DNA of 64,000 nucleotides from Pseudomonadota bacterium (GTDB taxonomy: Bacteria; Pseudomonadota; Alphaproteobacteria; Sneathiellales; Sneathiellaceae): positions 156,868-220,867 of the forward strand of contig JANSXH010000006.1 of the NCBI GenBank assembly GCA_024743055.1, given 5' to 3'. Shown in pieces: positions 39,358 through 49,207 of the stretch. The translations under genes were made by a program, and so were the position numbers. How positions within the stretch are numbered: the stretch's first letter is position 1; every line of letters starts with the position of its first letter. Under the pieces are notes generated by a model that searched no databases, was not told the DNA's origin, and saw nothing but the letters and a program-made list of their open reading frames with translations.

Positions 39358-40120
39358 GCTTTGTTTCTTCGTTTAGAAAGTTATGGACAGTTTCAACAGA
39401 AGAGGCATTTGGAAATTCGTCTTTAAGAGTTTTGGCACGATCAGCAAAAGTACCGTTCTCGGAAAACAAAAATTTATAGGCATTTCGCATAGCGTGGATG
39501 TCATCACGCTCAAACCCGCGCCGCTTCATACCTGTCAGATTCAATCCATTCAACTCGGCTCTGTTGCCCAGTGCTGAACCAAAGGGAATGACATCCGTTT
39601 CCACTCCAGATGCTCCGCCAATCATCGCATGAGCGCCGATACGGACAAATTGATGTATGGCTGACAGTCCACCGACAATGACAAAATCGCCAATTTCCAC
39701 ATGCCCGCCTAAAGTCGCGTTGTTGACGAGGATCACTTCGTTGCCGATCAGGCAATCATGAGCGACATGAGCTCCCACCATAATCAAGCAGTTATTCCCA
39801 ATTTTAGTTACCATCCCACCACCTTCGGTGCCGGGATTAATCGTGACATGCTCTCGGATGGTACAGTTTTCACCTATTTCCAGAGAGGAATTTTCTCCAT
39901 GATATTTCAAATCTTGCGGAGGTAGGCCTACAGAAGCGAATGGAAAAATTGTCGTCCCTTTTCCGATTTTCGTATTCCCGTCCACTGCGACATGTGACTT
40001 GAGAACAACGTCAGCAGCAAGCGAAACCCCTTTGCCAACAACACAATAAGGACCGATTTGGGCCTTTGGATCGACAGTGGCCCCTTCGTCGATTATTGCT
40101 GTTTGGTGAATATTGCCCAT
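39335..40120 (-). CDS. lpxA: UDP-N-acetylglucosamine acyltransferase
   Basis: First step of lipid A synthesis: transfers a 3-hydroxyacyl chain from ACP to UDP-GlcNAc. The 261-aa protein is a left-handed beta helix of hexapeptide repeats (AQIGPYCVVGKGVSL, HVAVDGNTKIGKGT, NCTIREHVTINPGT) with the catalytic His in LIMVGAHVAHDCLIG and the C-terminal helical domain (MKRRGFERDDIHAMRNAYKF). It lies about 100 bp downstream of fabZ and overlaps lpxI. Confidence 0.97.
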   Translation of the reverse strand: MGNIHQTAIIDEGATVDPKAQIGPYCVVGKGVSLAADVVLKSHVAVDGNTKIGKGTTIFPFASVGLPPQDLKYHGENSSLEIGENCTIREHVTINPGTEGGGMVTKIGNNCLIMVGAHVAHDCLIGNEVILVNNATLGGHVEIGDFVIVGGLSAIHQFVRIGAHAMIGGASGVETDVIPFGSALGNRAELNGLNLTGMKRRGFERDDIHAMRNAYKFLFSENGTFADRAKTLKDEFPNASSVETVHNFLNEETKRGFCHPK

Positions 40121-40223
40121 TCGATACCTTGATTTTGTGAAATGTTATTAGTCGCGGCTAATAGCTAACAAGGAACGCAGATGCACTCAAATCAAGCTAT
40201 GTTACAACGGGTTACCTGTGATC

Positions 40224-40688
40224 CTAATCAACGATCATGGCGGAAAAATCGGCTTCGGAAACTTTGTTTCCATCCACTTCTACAATTCCAGAAAATCGCC
40301 AGACAGCCCCTCTGTGCTGCTTAACAGCAACCTTAATATGCATGGTGTCACCGGGAGTAACTGGTTTGCGGAAGCGGGCGTTATCGATAGACATGAATAA
40401 GACATGTTTGCCTTGAGACTCTTCACCTAACGATTTTATAACCAAAACGCCGGCTGTCTGGGCCATTGCCTCGACAATCATCACTCCCGGCATAATCGGC
40501 CTGTCAGGAAAATGACCTTGAAACTGCGGCTCATTCATCGTGACGTTTTTTATTCCTGTCGCGGAAACTCCAACAACAATATCCTGGAGTTTATCAACGA
40601 GTAGCATGGGATATCGATGAGGAATCATCTTCATGATTTCAAGAATATCGAGTGTATCCATGTAACTGGTTTCATTTGTGTCTGTCAT
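40224..40688 (-). CDS. fabZ: 3-hydroxyacyl-ACP dehydratase FabZ
   Basis: Dehydrates 3-hydroxyacyl-ACP in fatty acid elongation, and so competes with LpxA for the same substrate. The 154-aa hot-dog-fold protein has the catalytic His in MIPHRYPMLLVDKL and Glu in GHFPDRPIMPGVMIVEAMAQ, then VKQHRGAVWRFSG. It overlaps lpxD by 4 bp. The lpxD-fabZ-lpxA order is the standard one. Confidence 0.97.
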   Translation of the reverse strand: MTDTNETSYMDTLDILEIMKMIPHRYPMLLVDKLQDIVVGVSATGIKNVTMNEPQFQGHFPDRPIMPGVMIVEAMAQTAGVLVIKSLGEESQGKHVLFMSIDNARFRKPVTPGDTMHIKVAVKQHRGAVWRFSGIVEVDGNKVSEADFSAMIVD

Positions 40689-41713
40689 GATGTCTTACCC
40701 TTACTCTTCACCAGTTTACGCAAAATAGCCGTTTCCTGGAAAAATTGACGTCTTGGTTGAGCCGGATATCCTGCGTATATTTCTCCGGCAGGAATGTCAG
40801 TCATAACACCGGATTTTGCCGTTACCTGGGCTCCTGTACCCACCTTAAGGTGACCAGCCATTCCCACTTGTCCCCCGATAACAACATAATCTTCAAGAAC
40901 TGTACTTCCGGAAATTCCTGTCTGTGAAACAATGATACACCCTTTACCTATGACAACATTGTGCCCGATCTGAACAAGGTTATCGATCCAGGTGTTATCT
41001 CCAATCATTGTATCAGGGCCAGCTCCTCTATCAATTGTCGTATTAGCGCCAATTTCTACATTAGAGCCTATGATAACCCTACCTAATTGAGGAATTTTTA
41101 TATTTCCAGCAGCATCTGGCGCAAAGCCAAACCCGTCCTGACCAATCCTTGCACCATTGTAAATAGCGACGTTGTCGCCGATATAGCAATGGCTGAGCGT
41201 AACACTCTCACCCAATCGGCATCCTGACCCTAACTTAATACCCTTCTTGAGAACGCAGTGGGATCCAATAATCGTATTATCGCCGACCTCCACACCGTCC
41301 TCAATCACGGAGAAAGGGCCAACAGAGACATTCTTCCCCAACTTCGCTGATGCAGCGATAACTGAATTCTCTTCGATAGTCCCGTTACCCGAAACTGGTG
41401 GGTAGAAAAGGTTAGCAACCCTTGCAAAAGCCTTGTATGGGTCTTTTGCAAGCAACAACGCCATTCCTTCGGGTTTTAATTCCAGTGCCTTAGACGTCGC
41501 AATGCAAGCAGCGGCACTGGTGTTGAGAAACGCGTCAGCATATTTTGGATTACTCAGAAAGGTCAGATCTCCCTCACCGGCTAGATCCAAAGGCTTCACA
41601 TCCAGTATTTCCAGACTCGGATCCGCATCTTGTGCGAGTTCAATGTCTGGTAATTCAGCCAACTCTCTAAGAGAGAAAGGCCCTTTTAAGTCGAAGAAAC
41701 GGGTATCAGGCAT
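40685..41713 (-). CDS. lpxD: UDP-3-O-acylglucosamine N-acyltransferase
   Basis: Adds the second hydroxyacyl chain in lipid A synthesis. The 342-aa protein has an N-terminal uridine-binding domain (DLTFLSNPKYADAFLNTSAA) and a long beta-helix of hexapeptide repeats, with the catalytic His probably in IDNLVQIGHNVVIGKG, and a C-terminal segment ending YPAQPRRQFFQ. It shares one base with the stop region of skp and overlaps fabZ by 4 bp. Confidence 0.97.
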   Translation of the reverse strand: MPDTRFFDLKGPFSLRELAELPDIELAQDADPSLEILDVKPLDLAGEGDLTFLSNPKYADAFLNTSAAACIATSKALELKPEGMALLLAKDPYKAFARVANLFYPPVSGNGTIEENSVIAASAKLGKNVSVGPFSVIEDGVEVGDNTIIGSHCVLKKGIKLGSGCRLGESVTLSHCYIGDNVAIYNGARIGQDGFGFAPDAAGNIKIPQLGRVIIGSNVEIGANTTIDRGAGPDTMIGDNTWIDNLVQIGHNVVIGKGCIIVSQTGISGSTVLEDYVVIGGQVGMAGHLKVGTGAQVTAKSGVMTDIPAGEIYAGYPAQPRRQFFQETAILRKLVKSKGKTS

Positions 41714-42288
41714 CAGCTTTTCTTTAAAGGAACAACTTTCACAGTTACCTTAGTAAATGTCTTGTTTAATTCCTCAAGAATCTCTGCTGTCAGGTCAAGG
41801 GATTTGTCAGCAAACAGTAGGTCTGCAGTTTCCAACACCATGTTGGCGCCTTTTCTGGAAGAGACTTCCTGAACTATAGGAATTAGTGCTTTCTTTACTT
41901 CGTCAAGGGCGACCAACTTACTTCTCTGCAACTGCCTGGCTTGATCCCTGACTTCCTGCCTAAATTTCCCGACCTTCTGAGCTAGTTTTTCCTGTTTCTG
42001 AGCGAACACGTTTGGAGCCAGAATTACCTTTTGTTTACCCAGCTGCACACGTTCCTCTCTCAGGTCTTCCTCCCTCTTTTTAACATCATTTTCGAAATTC
42101 TCTTCAAGTGTCTTGAGCTGAGAATTTATGTCATCAATTACCCGTGCATCACTCATTATTCTCGGGATATCGAGCACGGCGATGATATTACCTTCCTTGG
42201 ATTGCGCATATGCTAATGATGAAAAAGCTATGCCCCACAGTAGGACAGTGGATACTACTCCGCATTTAAAAGCTCTGGCTAAAACCAT
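41713..42288 (-). CDS. skp: OmpH/Skp-family periplasmic chaperone
   Basis: A periplasmic holdase that escorts outer-membrane proteins to BamA. 191 aa from the ATG at 42288, which gives a clean signal peptide (LARAFKCGVVSTVLLWGIAF, cleaved after SLAYA). A long charged coiled coil follows (SQLKTLEENFENDVKKREED and beyond), then KGANMVLETADLLFADKSLDLT near the end. The frame is open 12 codons further into the end of bamA, but an AAGGA lies before 42288 and the signal peptide supports it. Confidence 0.92.
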   Translation of the reverse strand: MVLARAFKCGVVSTVLLWGIAFSSLAYAQSKEGNIIAVLDIPRIMSDARVIDDINSQLKTLEENFENDVKKREEDLREERVQLGKQKVILAPNVFAQKQEKLAQKVGKFRQEVRDQARQLQRSKLVALDEVKKALIPIVQEVSSRKGANMVLETADLLFADKSLDLTAEILEELNKTFTKVTVKVVPLKKS

Positions 42289-42301
42289 AATCAAAAAGTC
42301 C

Positions 42302-44584
42302 TTAGAAACGTGTTCCAAAATCAAACTGGAATACCTGATCCTTATCGTAGGATTCTTTCAGGAACGGATAGGATAAATTAATAGAAATTGGGCCAAAAGG
42401 GGATACCCAATTTAATCCTACACCAGCTGCCGCCCTTATACTCCCACTATCCACAATAGTAGGATCACTATCATCAATACCGGTGAGGGTTCCAAAATCA
42501 ACAAATGTTCTGCCGAGAATTCCATACTCATCAGGCAAACCCAAAGGAAATCTAACCTCAGCCGTTCCAATGGCAAAGATATTTCCGCCGAGGGCATCAT
42601 CTGTAGAAATATCTCGCGGTCCTATTCCTCGATTATCAAAGCCTCTGAAATTTCGCCCTCCAACATTAAATCGCTGCGAGATAAACACATCTTCCCCGAG
42701 GCCAAAGATATACCCACCATTGGCTCCTAAGTTTAAAACGACATCTTCGCCAATGACAGGAATAAAATAGTTATAGCTGGCTGTTGTCGATAAAGACCGC
42801 AGATCCCCGCCAAGGCCGGAAACCGTTTGACCAAAGGTGTATCTATCCCCTCTAGTAGGGAATAGATTGTCATCAAGGTTATTGACTGTAATGTTGTATC
42901 CGACTGAAGAAACTAATACCGTTCCAGCCGATTTCTGAATTACCGTCGATGCATCGGATTGTACATTATCAATATCAGTATTTACCAAGCTGTAGTTAAC
43001 TGATGCACGAATATTTTCTTTAACCGGAAATCCGGCACGGAGAATAAATCCTAACCTGTCGAGGTCGTAACCACTTTCATCCTGCAAATCCTGTTGGGAT
43101 TTAAAGAGGTCAAATCCTGCGCTCAGGTCCCGGCCTAAGAAATATGGCTCAGTAAAACCAATATCCACATTCTGAGCTTGGGAACCAAGTGATATTGAGA
43201 ACCTGAGATCTTGCCCGCGACCAAGTAAATTCCGTTCCCGAATTGTTAAGTCAGCAGAAACTGAATCTGTTGTAGAAAATCCCGCACCGACGCTGAGTTC
43301 TCCGGTAGATTTCTCCTGAACATCAACATTAATAATGGTTTTGTCTGCGGCAGTACCTTCCTCCTGTGTGACTTCAACTTTCTGAAAGAAATCTAGTCCA
43401 CGCACCTTCGATCTCGACAGTCTCAAAAGGGCTGTATTGAAAGCATCTCCTTCGGCCAGTTGTATTTCTCGCCGGATCACATAATCTAGAGTTCTAACAT
43501 TTCCGGTGATATTTATCCGTTCTACATAAACACGCGGGCTCTTGTTAACTTGGTAGAGCAAGGAAATCGTTAGATTTTCCCGATCTCTTCTGACCTGTGG
43601 GCGAACATTGACAAAAGCATACCCTAGCTTTCCAAGTTCAAAAGTTAAGGCTTGAATGCTCTCTTCAATTTGATCCGCATTATAAGTTTCACCCTCAACC
43701 GTTTTTAGGAATTCTCTAAGTGACTCGGGATCAATATCAGGTATTTCGCTTTCAATTTCGATAGATCCAAAATTATACCTTTCGCCTTCCTCTACAGCGA
43801 ACGTGATAAAAAATCCGTCCCTATCTGGGGTCAATTCTGCAATGGCAGAAACTACCCTGAAATCTGCATACCCCTTTGATAAGTAGAACTTGCGTAAAAG
43901 TTCTCTATCAAATGTCAACCTGTCGGGATCATAGGTATCTGAATCAGATAAGAAGTTGTACCAACGGGTTTCGTCCGTCGAAATCTGACTTAGCAGCTGG
44001 CTGTCGCTGAAGGTTTTATTGCCGTAAAACCGAATTTTCTTAATTCCAGTCTGTTCACCTTCATTTATCTCAAACACCAGGTCGACACGATTTTCTGGTA
44101 GCAAGATAACCTTGGGCTCAACGGTTGCCGCAAAACGACCACTGCGGCGATATACAGTGATAATGCGTTGGACGTCATTTTGTACGCGGGCCCGGGTATA
44201 TACAATGCGCGGCCTCAATTGTATCTCAGCTGCTAGCGTGTCATCTTCAATACGTCGATTGCCTTCGAATGCGAGGCGATTGATAATAGGATTTTCGACG
44301 ACTTCAACAATTAGGACATCGCCTTCTTGCCGAATGGAAACATCTGCAAAAAGGCCGGTATTGAAAAGTGCTTTTAGGGATCGATCAACCCGTCCCCGAT
44401 CATAAGGTGCCCCCTCTGTAACGAGCATATACGACTTAACCGTCGCATCTTCGATCCGTTGGTTACCATCAACCCGAATTTCAGAAATGATCAAGGAAGA
44501 CTGCGCGAGTGTAAATCGTCCATCCGTCACCACGACTGAAAGCGAAATCACCGCAAACAGAACGAAAATTTTCAAACCACGCAA
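42302..44584 (-). CDS. bamA: Outer membrane protein assembly factor BamA
   Basis: Central Omp85 protein that inserts beta-barrel proteins into the outer membrane. The 760-aa protein has a signal peptide (about residues 1-28), five POTRA repeats (to about 350; for example SSLIISEIRVDGNQRIEDAT and VVENPIINRLAFEGNRRIED), and a C-terminal 16-strand barrel with the family element FNVGGRNFRGFDNRGIGPR and a terminal Phe (FDFGTRF). It lies between rseP and skp as in most proteobacteria. The DNA is notably AT-richer than genes in the first 20 kb. Confidence 0.97.
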   Translation of the reverse strand: MRGLKIFVLFAVISLSVVVTDGRFTLAQSSLIISEIRVDGNQRIEDATVKSYMLVTEGAPYDRGRVDRSLKALFNTGLFADVSIRQEGDVLIVEVVENPIINRLAFEGNRRIEDDTLAAEIQLRPRIVYTRARVQNDVQRIITVYRRSGRFAATVEPKVILLPENRVDLVFEINEGEQTGIKKIRFYGNKTFSDSQLLSQISTDETRWYNFLSDSDTYDPDRLTFDRELLRKFYLSKGYADFRVVSAIAELTPDRDGFFITFAVEEGERYNFGSIEIESEIPDIDPESLREFLKTVEGETYNADQIEESIQALTFELGKLGYAFVNVRPQVRRDRENLTISLLYQVNKSPRVYVERINITGNVRTLDYVIRREIQLAEGDAFNTALLRLSRSKVRGLDFFQKVEVTQEEGTAADKTIINVDVQEKSTGELSVGAGFSTTDSVSADLTIRERNLLGRGQDLRFSISLGSQAQNVDIGFTEPYFLGRDLSAGFDLFKSQQDLQDESGYDLDRLGFILRAGFPVKENIRASVNYSLVNTDIDNVQSDASTVIQKSAGTVLVSSVGYNITVNNLDDNLFPTRGDRYTFGQTVSGLGGDLRSLSTTASYNYFIPVIGEDVVLNLGANGGYIFGLGEDVFISQRFNVGGRNFRGFDNRGIGPRDISTDDALGGNIFAIGTAEVRFPLGLPDEYGILGRTFVDFGTLTGIDDSDPTIVDSGSIRAAAGVGLNWVSPFGPISINLSYPFLKESYDKDQVFQFDFGTRF

Positions 44585-44648
44585 ATGTCCACCCCTTAAG
44601 AGGATACCCTCGGAACAAAATCACTAAAATTTTATCAGACCTTGCTGC

Positions 44649-45800
44649 TCAGGAAAACAGGCCAGTGAAAAAATCTTTGATCCAGGGTTTGTTAATGTCA
44701 TTCCAAGTAGCGAATACCATTAACATCAGAACAAGCGATAGTCCAATTCTGAAACTGTATTCCATCGCTTTTGCATTGAGGGGTTTTCCACGAACGGCTT
44801 CATAGGCGTAGAAAACAAGATGCCCACCGTCCAGCATGGGCACAGGGAACAAATTGATAAGACCCAGGCTGATAGAGACGAATATCATAAAATTAAAGAG
44901 CGATAGGGCACGGTCCGTCATGTCCTCGCCCCGTTTAGCGGCGTCACCCGACATTTTCAAGATGCCTAGCGGTCCAGTCAGTTCCTTTGTATCCCTTGCC
45001 CCGGATATCATCTGGCCGACGCCTTTCAAGGTCGCCGTTGTAATAAACCAGGTTTGGTCTACGGCACTGGTCACGGCACTGATTGGGCCATGCTTCACAA
45101 ACTCCCGGCCCAGTGATTTGATCCCGAGTTGCCCAATTTTGTGAGTGTTTCCATCTCGATCAGTCTGCTCAATGATTTTTGGTGTCACGGGAAGATCGAT
45201 AACACTCCCACTGCGGTCAATCTTCATCTTCAACGGCTCGTCCAGCCCAACCAGAACGGTCCGCCTTAATTGTTCAAAGCTGGAGATTGTTTTGCCATCG
45301 ATTGATAGAATTCTGTCTCCAGCTTCAATTCCGGCCGCCTCGGCAGCACTGTTGGCGACTATTTCGCCAGCTACCGGAGGTGTTTGTGCTTGCCCGAGTG
45401 CCATATACAATATGGCCAATGCCACTATGGCGAAGATGAAATTTGCGGCCGGCCCCGCAATCACGACAGCGGCCCGTTGATATAGAGGCTTGTAATGGAA
45501 ACTAACCTTCTTTTCCTCGTCAGACATTCCTTCAATTTCAGGAGAAGCATCGCTGGCAACGCCGGCGTCTCCGTGAAATTTTACATAACCACCAAACGGA
45601 ACTGCACAGACCTTCCATCGACACCCATTTTTATCATATCGCCCCCAGAGTTCTGGTCCAAACCCGATAGAAAAAGCATCTACCTTTACACCGCAAATAC
45701 GGGCAATTTTGTAATGACCGTACTCATGGACAAACACGAGAACGGTAATCACCACGACAAAGGCGGGAATGTAAATCCAGTTACTTATCAAAAAATCCAT
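44649..45800 (-). CDS. rseP: RseP-type site-2 protease
   Basis: Intramembrane zinc protease that releases envelope-stress sigma-factor control proteins. The 383-aa protein has the first membrane helix with VFVHEYGHYKIA (His25, Glu26, His29), one PDZ domain around 125-200 (VGEIVANSAAEAAGIEAGDR read in parts), and the third helix with NLFPVPMLDGGHLVF supplying the zinc Asp. One PDZ is visible where E. coli has two. It lies 19 bp after dxr. Confidence 0.96.
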   Translation of the reverse strand: MDFLISNWIYIPAFVVVITVLVFVHEYGHYKIARICGVKVDAFSIGFGPELWGRYDKNGCRWKVCAVPFGGYVKFHGDAGVASDASPEIEGMSDEEKKVSFHYKPLYQRAAVVIAGPAANFIFAIVALAILYMALGQAQTPPVAGEIVANSAAEAAGIEAGDRILSIDGKTISSFEQLRRTVLVGLDEPLKMKIDRSGSVIDLPVTPKIIEQTDRDGNTHKIGQLGIKSLGREFVKHGPISAVTSAVDQTWFITTATLKGVGQMISGARDTKELTGPLGILKMSGDAAKRGEDMTDRALSLFNFMIFVSISLGLINLFPVPMLDGGHLVFYAYEAVRGKPLNAKAMEYSFRIGLSLVLMLMVFATWNDINKPWIKDFFTGLFS

Positions 45801-45819
45801 TGAGTCTTACCGTCTAAGG

Positions 45820-47031
45820 TTAGTATGAAAACTGAGTAGACATAATATTCTTGGCAATTCTGCGCCCCTGACGATCATTTTCAAAAATGTCCTCAACGGA
45901 CGAGAAGTCAACAACAGGCGCATTTAATAATGTTTCCTCCACTACCGAGGCGATGTCCAGGAACTTGATCTGACCTTGCAAAAATCCTTGAACCGCCACT
46001 TCATTAGCCGCATTTAGTGAGGCCGGTGCTGATTTACCAGTCTTAAGAGCTTCCCGCGCCAAACGTAATGCCGGAAACTTTACGGGATCGGGATTAAGAA
46101 AGGTTAAAGACCCAATCGTCGCAAGATCTAGTCGATCTGCTTCAAACCCATGGCGATCCGGCCACCCCAACGCATAGGATATTGGCGTTCTCATGTCAGG
46201 TGAACCCATCTGTGCCAACATGGAACCATCACGATATTCTACCATACTGTGGATGATTGACTGAGGATGAACCAGAATATCAATCTCGCTTTCTGAAACA
46301 GGAAAAAGATGTTCTGCTTCAATAAGTTCAAGCCCCTTGTTCATCATTGTAGCGCTATCAATAGATATTTTTGCCCCCATATCCCAATTGGGATGAGTAA
46401 GTGCTTGATCAATAGAAACTTCTTTCATCTCATCATAGCTGAGATCTAAAAACGGCCCTCCTGACGCTGTCAGGACAAGTCTTTGCAGGTTTTCTACTTG
46501 ATTAAAATCAAGCACTTGAAAAATTGCATTATGCTCACTGTCAACTGGAAGTAAAGTCGCCCCGAACTTCCGAACATCGTCGAGCACAAGATCTCCCCCG
46601 CAGACAAGGCTCTCCTTATTGGCAAGTGCAATGAGAGCACCAGTTCGAATTGCGGCGAGAGTTGGTGCCAGACCAGCAGCTCCGACGATCGCGGCCATCA
46701 CCCAATCTACTTCCAGTGATGCGACATCAATCAGAGCCTGTCTTCCTGCAAGAACTTCTACATCCGTATCCGCCAGCAACTCTTTGAGTTCTCGGTATAA
46801 TTCATCATTTCCAATAACAACAGTGCTGGCTTTAAATTGCTTCGCCTGCTGAGCCAGCAAAGTAAAATTCTCATTTGCAGTCAAAACTTCTACGGAGAAT
46901 TTGTCCGGGGTCTGCCCTATCAACTCTAATGTACTGACACCAACGGAACCAGTTGAGCCGAATATGCTTATTCTGCGTGGTGACGACAGAGGATTGGACG
47001 CTAAATTTTTAACCTCGGCACCAATTACCAT
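45820..47031 (-). CDS. dxr: 1-deoxy-D-xylulose 5-phosphate reductoisomerase
   Basis: Makes 2-C-methylerythritol 4-phosphate, the committed step of the MEP isoprenoid pathway whose later enzyme ispDF is at the left edge of the window. 403 aa from the ATG at 47031; a TTG 12 bp upstream would overlap cdsA. NADPH-binding ISIFGSTGSVGVSTLELI, then ALANKESLVCGGDLV, LLPVDSEHNAIFQ and MGAKISIDSATMMNKGLE with metal and substrate residues. It starts next to the cdsA stop. Confidence 0.96.
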   Translation of the reverse strand: MVIGAEVKNLASNPLSSPRRISIFGSTGSVGVSTLELIGQTPDKFSVEVLTANENFTLLAQQAKQFKASTVVIGNDELYRELKELLADTDVEVLAGRQALIDVASLEVDWVMAAIVGAAGLAPTLAAIRTGALIALANKESLVCGGDLVLDDVRKFGATLLPVDSEHNAIFQVLDFNQVENLQRLVLTASGGPFLDLSYDEMKEVSIDQALTHPNWDMGAKISIDSATMMNKGLELIEAEHLFPVSESEIDILVHPQSIIHSMVEYRDGSMLAQMGSPDMRTPISYALGWPDRHGFEADRLDLATIGSLTFLNPDPVKFPALRLAREALKTGKSAPASLNAANEVAVQGFLQGQIKFLDIASVVEETLLNAPVVDFSSVEDIFENDRQGRRIAKNIMSTQFSY

Positions 47032-47032
47032 A

Positions 47033-47845
47033 TCAATTTCCAAAATAGAAAAATGTCAGAACCAGAACGACGGGCGCAACAAACAATACGCCATCTAATC
47101 GATCAAGAACCCCACCATGACCGGGTATGAGGTTACTCGCATCCTTGATATCAAATCTCCGCTTCCAGGCAGATTCCGTAAAATCCCCAACCTGAGCCAA
47201 AATTGCACATGCACCAGCTAATATCATTATTCCAAATGGCGCAATTGTCTCCGGTATCAAGAGAGAAGATGCTGCATACGCAACAATCATTGCAGAGATG
47301 ATCCCACCAACCAATCCGGCCCAGGTCTTATTAGGGCTAATAACAGGGGCAATTTTAGGGCCACCAATAGTCTTTCCTGAAAAATAAGCACCAATGTCAG
47401 TTGCCCAGATGGCTAGGAATAAAATGATCGTTACTGCAAAACCTATATCTGGAAGAGATCTTAGAGCGACAAGGGAAATAAGAGGCACGCCGACCCAGAA
47501 CGGTCCAACGAAGACCCAGAAAAACAAACTTCTTCGGCCGATAATGGAAGCCAGAATAGTTAATACCACTGCCCCGCTCAGGATCACACCGAAGGACTGA
47601 ATTATCAGACCCATATATGAAAATACCAGAGAGGCAACAACTGTCAGAGACATTGTAACAATGAAAAGATGAGTCTGATTGGAGACAGAGGCCTTGCACC
47701 ATTCATAACACATGGCAATTCCGGCTAGGCTTAGAAAGACCGTGAAATAGATATCTCCCAATATCAACGCACCGATAGCGATGGGAGCCAGGACACACGC
47801 AGATATTACTCGTAGTTGGAGAGAAGAGCGTTTGTTTTCACTCAC
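47033..47845 (-). CDS. cdsA: Phosphatidate cytidylyltransferase
   Basis: Makes CDP-diacylglycerol, the precursor of all phospholipids. The 270-aa polytopic protein (about 7-8 helices) carries SPNKTWAGLVGGIISA and the family signature GDFTESAWKRRFDIKD followed by SNLIPGHGGVLDRLDG. It starts with GTG, whose first base is shared with the uppS stop (TAGTG), so it is coupled to uppS. Confidence 0.96.
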   Translation of the reverse strand: MSENKRSSLQLRVISACVLAPIAIGALILGDIYFTVFLSLAGIAMCYEWCKASVSNQTHLFIVTMSLTVVASLVFSYMGLIIQSFGVILSGAVVLTILASIIGRRSLFFWVFVGPFWVGVPLISLVALRSLPDIGFAVTIILFLAIWATDIGAYFSGKTIGGPKIAPVISPNKTWAGLVGGIISAMIVAYAASSLLIPETIAPFGIMILAGACAILAQVGDFTESAWKRRFDIKDASNLIPGHGGVLDRLDGVLFVAPVVLVLTFFYFGN

Positions 47846-48576
47846 TAGAGGGCTCCAAATCGACGAGTTCGCGTGCCGTATTCCTCTACTGCTTGCACTA
47901 GATCAGACTTCTTGAAATCGGGCCATAGAACATCCAGAAACACCAATTCAGCATAAGCAGATTGCCATAGAAGGAAATTACTCAAACGTTTTTCGCCACT
48001 TGTCCGGATCAAGAGATCAGGATCCGGCAGTTCAACTGTATCCAGATGTTGGGAAATCAGTGTCTCGTTAATTTCCTCAGGCGAAATGTCACCTTTTTGA
48101 ATTTTCTTTGCCAATCTTTGAACAGCATGGGTTATTTCAGAATGGCTTCCATAACTTAACGCAATGGTCAGGACCAGTTTAGAATTTGCCTTGGTTTTTT
48201 CTTTTGCTTCTTTGGCTAAACCCTGAATATCTTCCGGTAACTTGCTCAAATCACCTATAAAATTTATTCTGACCCCTGCATCATTCATTGAAGCAAGTTC
48301 TTTTCTAAAAAAGTACCGTATCAACCCCATCAGGTGATTAACCTCTTCGACGGGACGACTCCAATTTTCCGACGAAAAGGCAAACAATGTCAGGTAAGAT
48401 ATTCCCAACTCGCCACATCCCCGAACTGCTTCGCGAACAGCCTCGGCTCCTTGTTCATGCCCTTTCAGGCGCTGCAAAGAGCGTTTTGCCGCCCATCTCC
48501 CGTTGCCATCCATGATAATAGCAACATGCTGAGGCAGGCTGTGGTCCATTGAATTATGCGAAGGAGCGACGTCCAT
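47845..48576 (-). CDS. uppS: Undecaprenyl diphosphate synthase
   Basis: Builds the C55 lipid carrier for peptidoglycan and lipopolysaccharide. A cis-prenyltransferase of 243 aa with the diphosphate-binding Asp23 in HVAIIMDGNGRWA, the LTLFAFSSENWSRP element and PDPDLLIRTSGEKRLSNFLL with the second Mg site. It lies 3 bp after frr and overlaps the cdsA start by one base. Confidence 0.97.
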   Translation of the reverse strand: MDVAPSHNSMDHSLPQHVAIIMDGNGRWAAKRSLQRLKGHEQGAEAVREAVRGCGELGISYLTLFAFSSENWSRPVEEVNHLMGLIRYFFRKELASMNDAGVRINFIGDLSKLPEDIQGLAKEAKEKTKANSKLVLTIALSYGSHSEITHAVQRLAKKIQKGDISPEEINETLISQHLDTVELPDPDLLIRTSGEKRLSNFLLWQSAYAELVFLDVLWPDFKKSDLVQAVEEYGTRTRRFGAL

Positions 48577-48579
48577 GCT

Positions 48580-49137
48580 TCAAACCTGCATGATTTCCTG
48601 CTGTTTTTCTGACAGCATTTCGTCGACATTCTCAACATATAGATCTGTCAGCTTTTGAATTTCGTCTTCAGACTTCTTAAGTTCATCCTTTGACAATTCT
48701 CCGTCTTTTTCTGCGCCCTTGGCATCATCCATGCCATGACGACGTACATTGCGAATGGCTATCTTCGCATTCTCGGAGTATGTACCGGCAACCTTAGCAA
48801 GCTCTGCGCGACGCTCTTCTGTTAATTCAGGAATAGGCACCCGTACGACATTGCCGTCCACAACCGGGTTAAGTCCGAGATTGGCTTCTCGAATGGCTTT
48901 TTCCACCGCTTTAACGTTTGTTTTATCCCAGACTTGAACATTTAAAGATCGAGGCTCTGGGGCGCTTACTGTTCCAACCTGAACAAGGGGCATCGTTGCG
49001 CCGTAGCTTTCAACAGTAACAGTATCCAGCAAACTGGTATGCGCCCGCCCGGTCCTTAAGCCACCAAACTCATGCTGTAACGCATCCAAGGCTCCTTGCA
49101 TCCGTTTTTCAAGATCTTTCATGTTTGGTGCTGGCAT
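48580..49137 (-). CDS. frr: Ribosome recycling factor
   Basis: Splits the post-termination ribosome together with EF-G. 185 aa, the standard length, from the ATG at 49137 preceded by GAGGGAGATAACA; the frame is open 10 codons further. The three-helix bundle and small domain show [40 protein letters not shown] and [17 protein letters not shown]. It follows pyrH after about 70 bp, which contain a TGAAAGG/CCTTTCA hairpin (49155-49172) without a T run. Confidence 0.97.
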   Translation of the reverse strand: MPAPNMKDLEKRMQGALDALQHEFGGLRTGRAHTSLLDTVTVESYGATMPLVQVGTVSAPEPRSLNVQVWDKTNVKAVEKAIREANLGLNPVVDGNVVRVPIPELTEERRAELAKVAGTYSENAKIAIRNVRRHGMDDAKGAEKDGELSKDELKKSEDEIQKLTDLYVENVDEMLSEKQQEIMQV

Positions 49138-49207
49138 TGTTATCTCCCTCAGCAATGAAAGGCGCACCTTTCACAAATTTCCTTTAGTCACTTGCGTTTT
49201 TACGCTG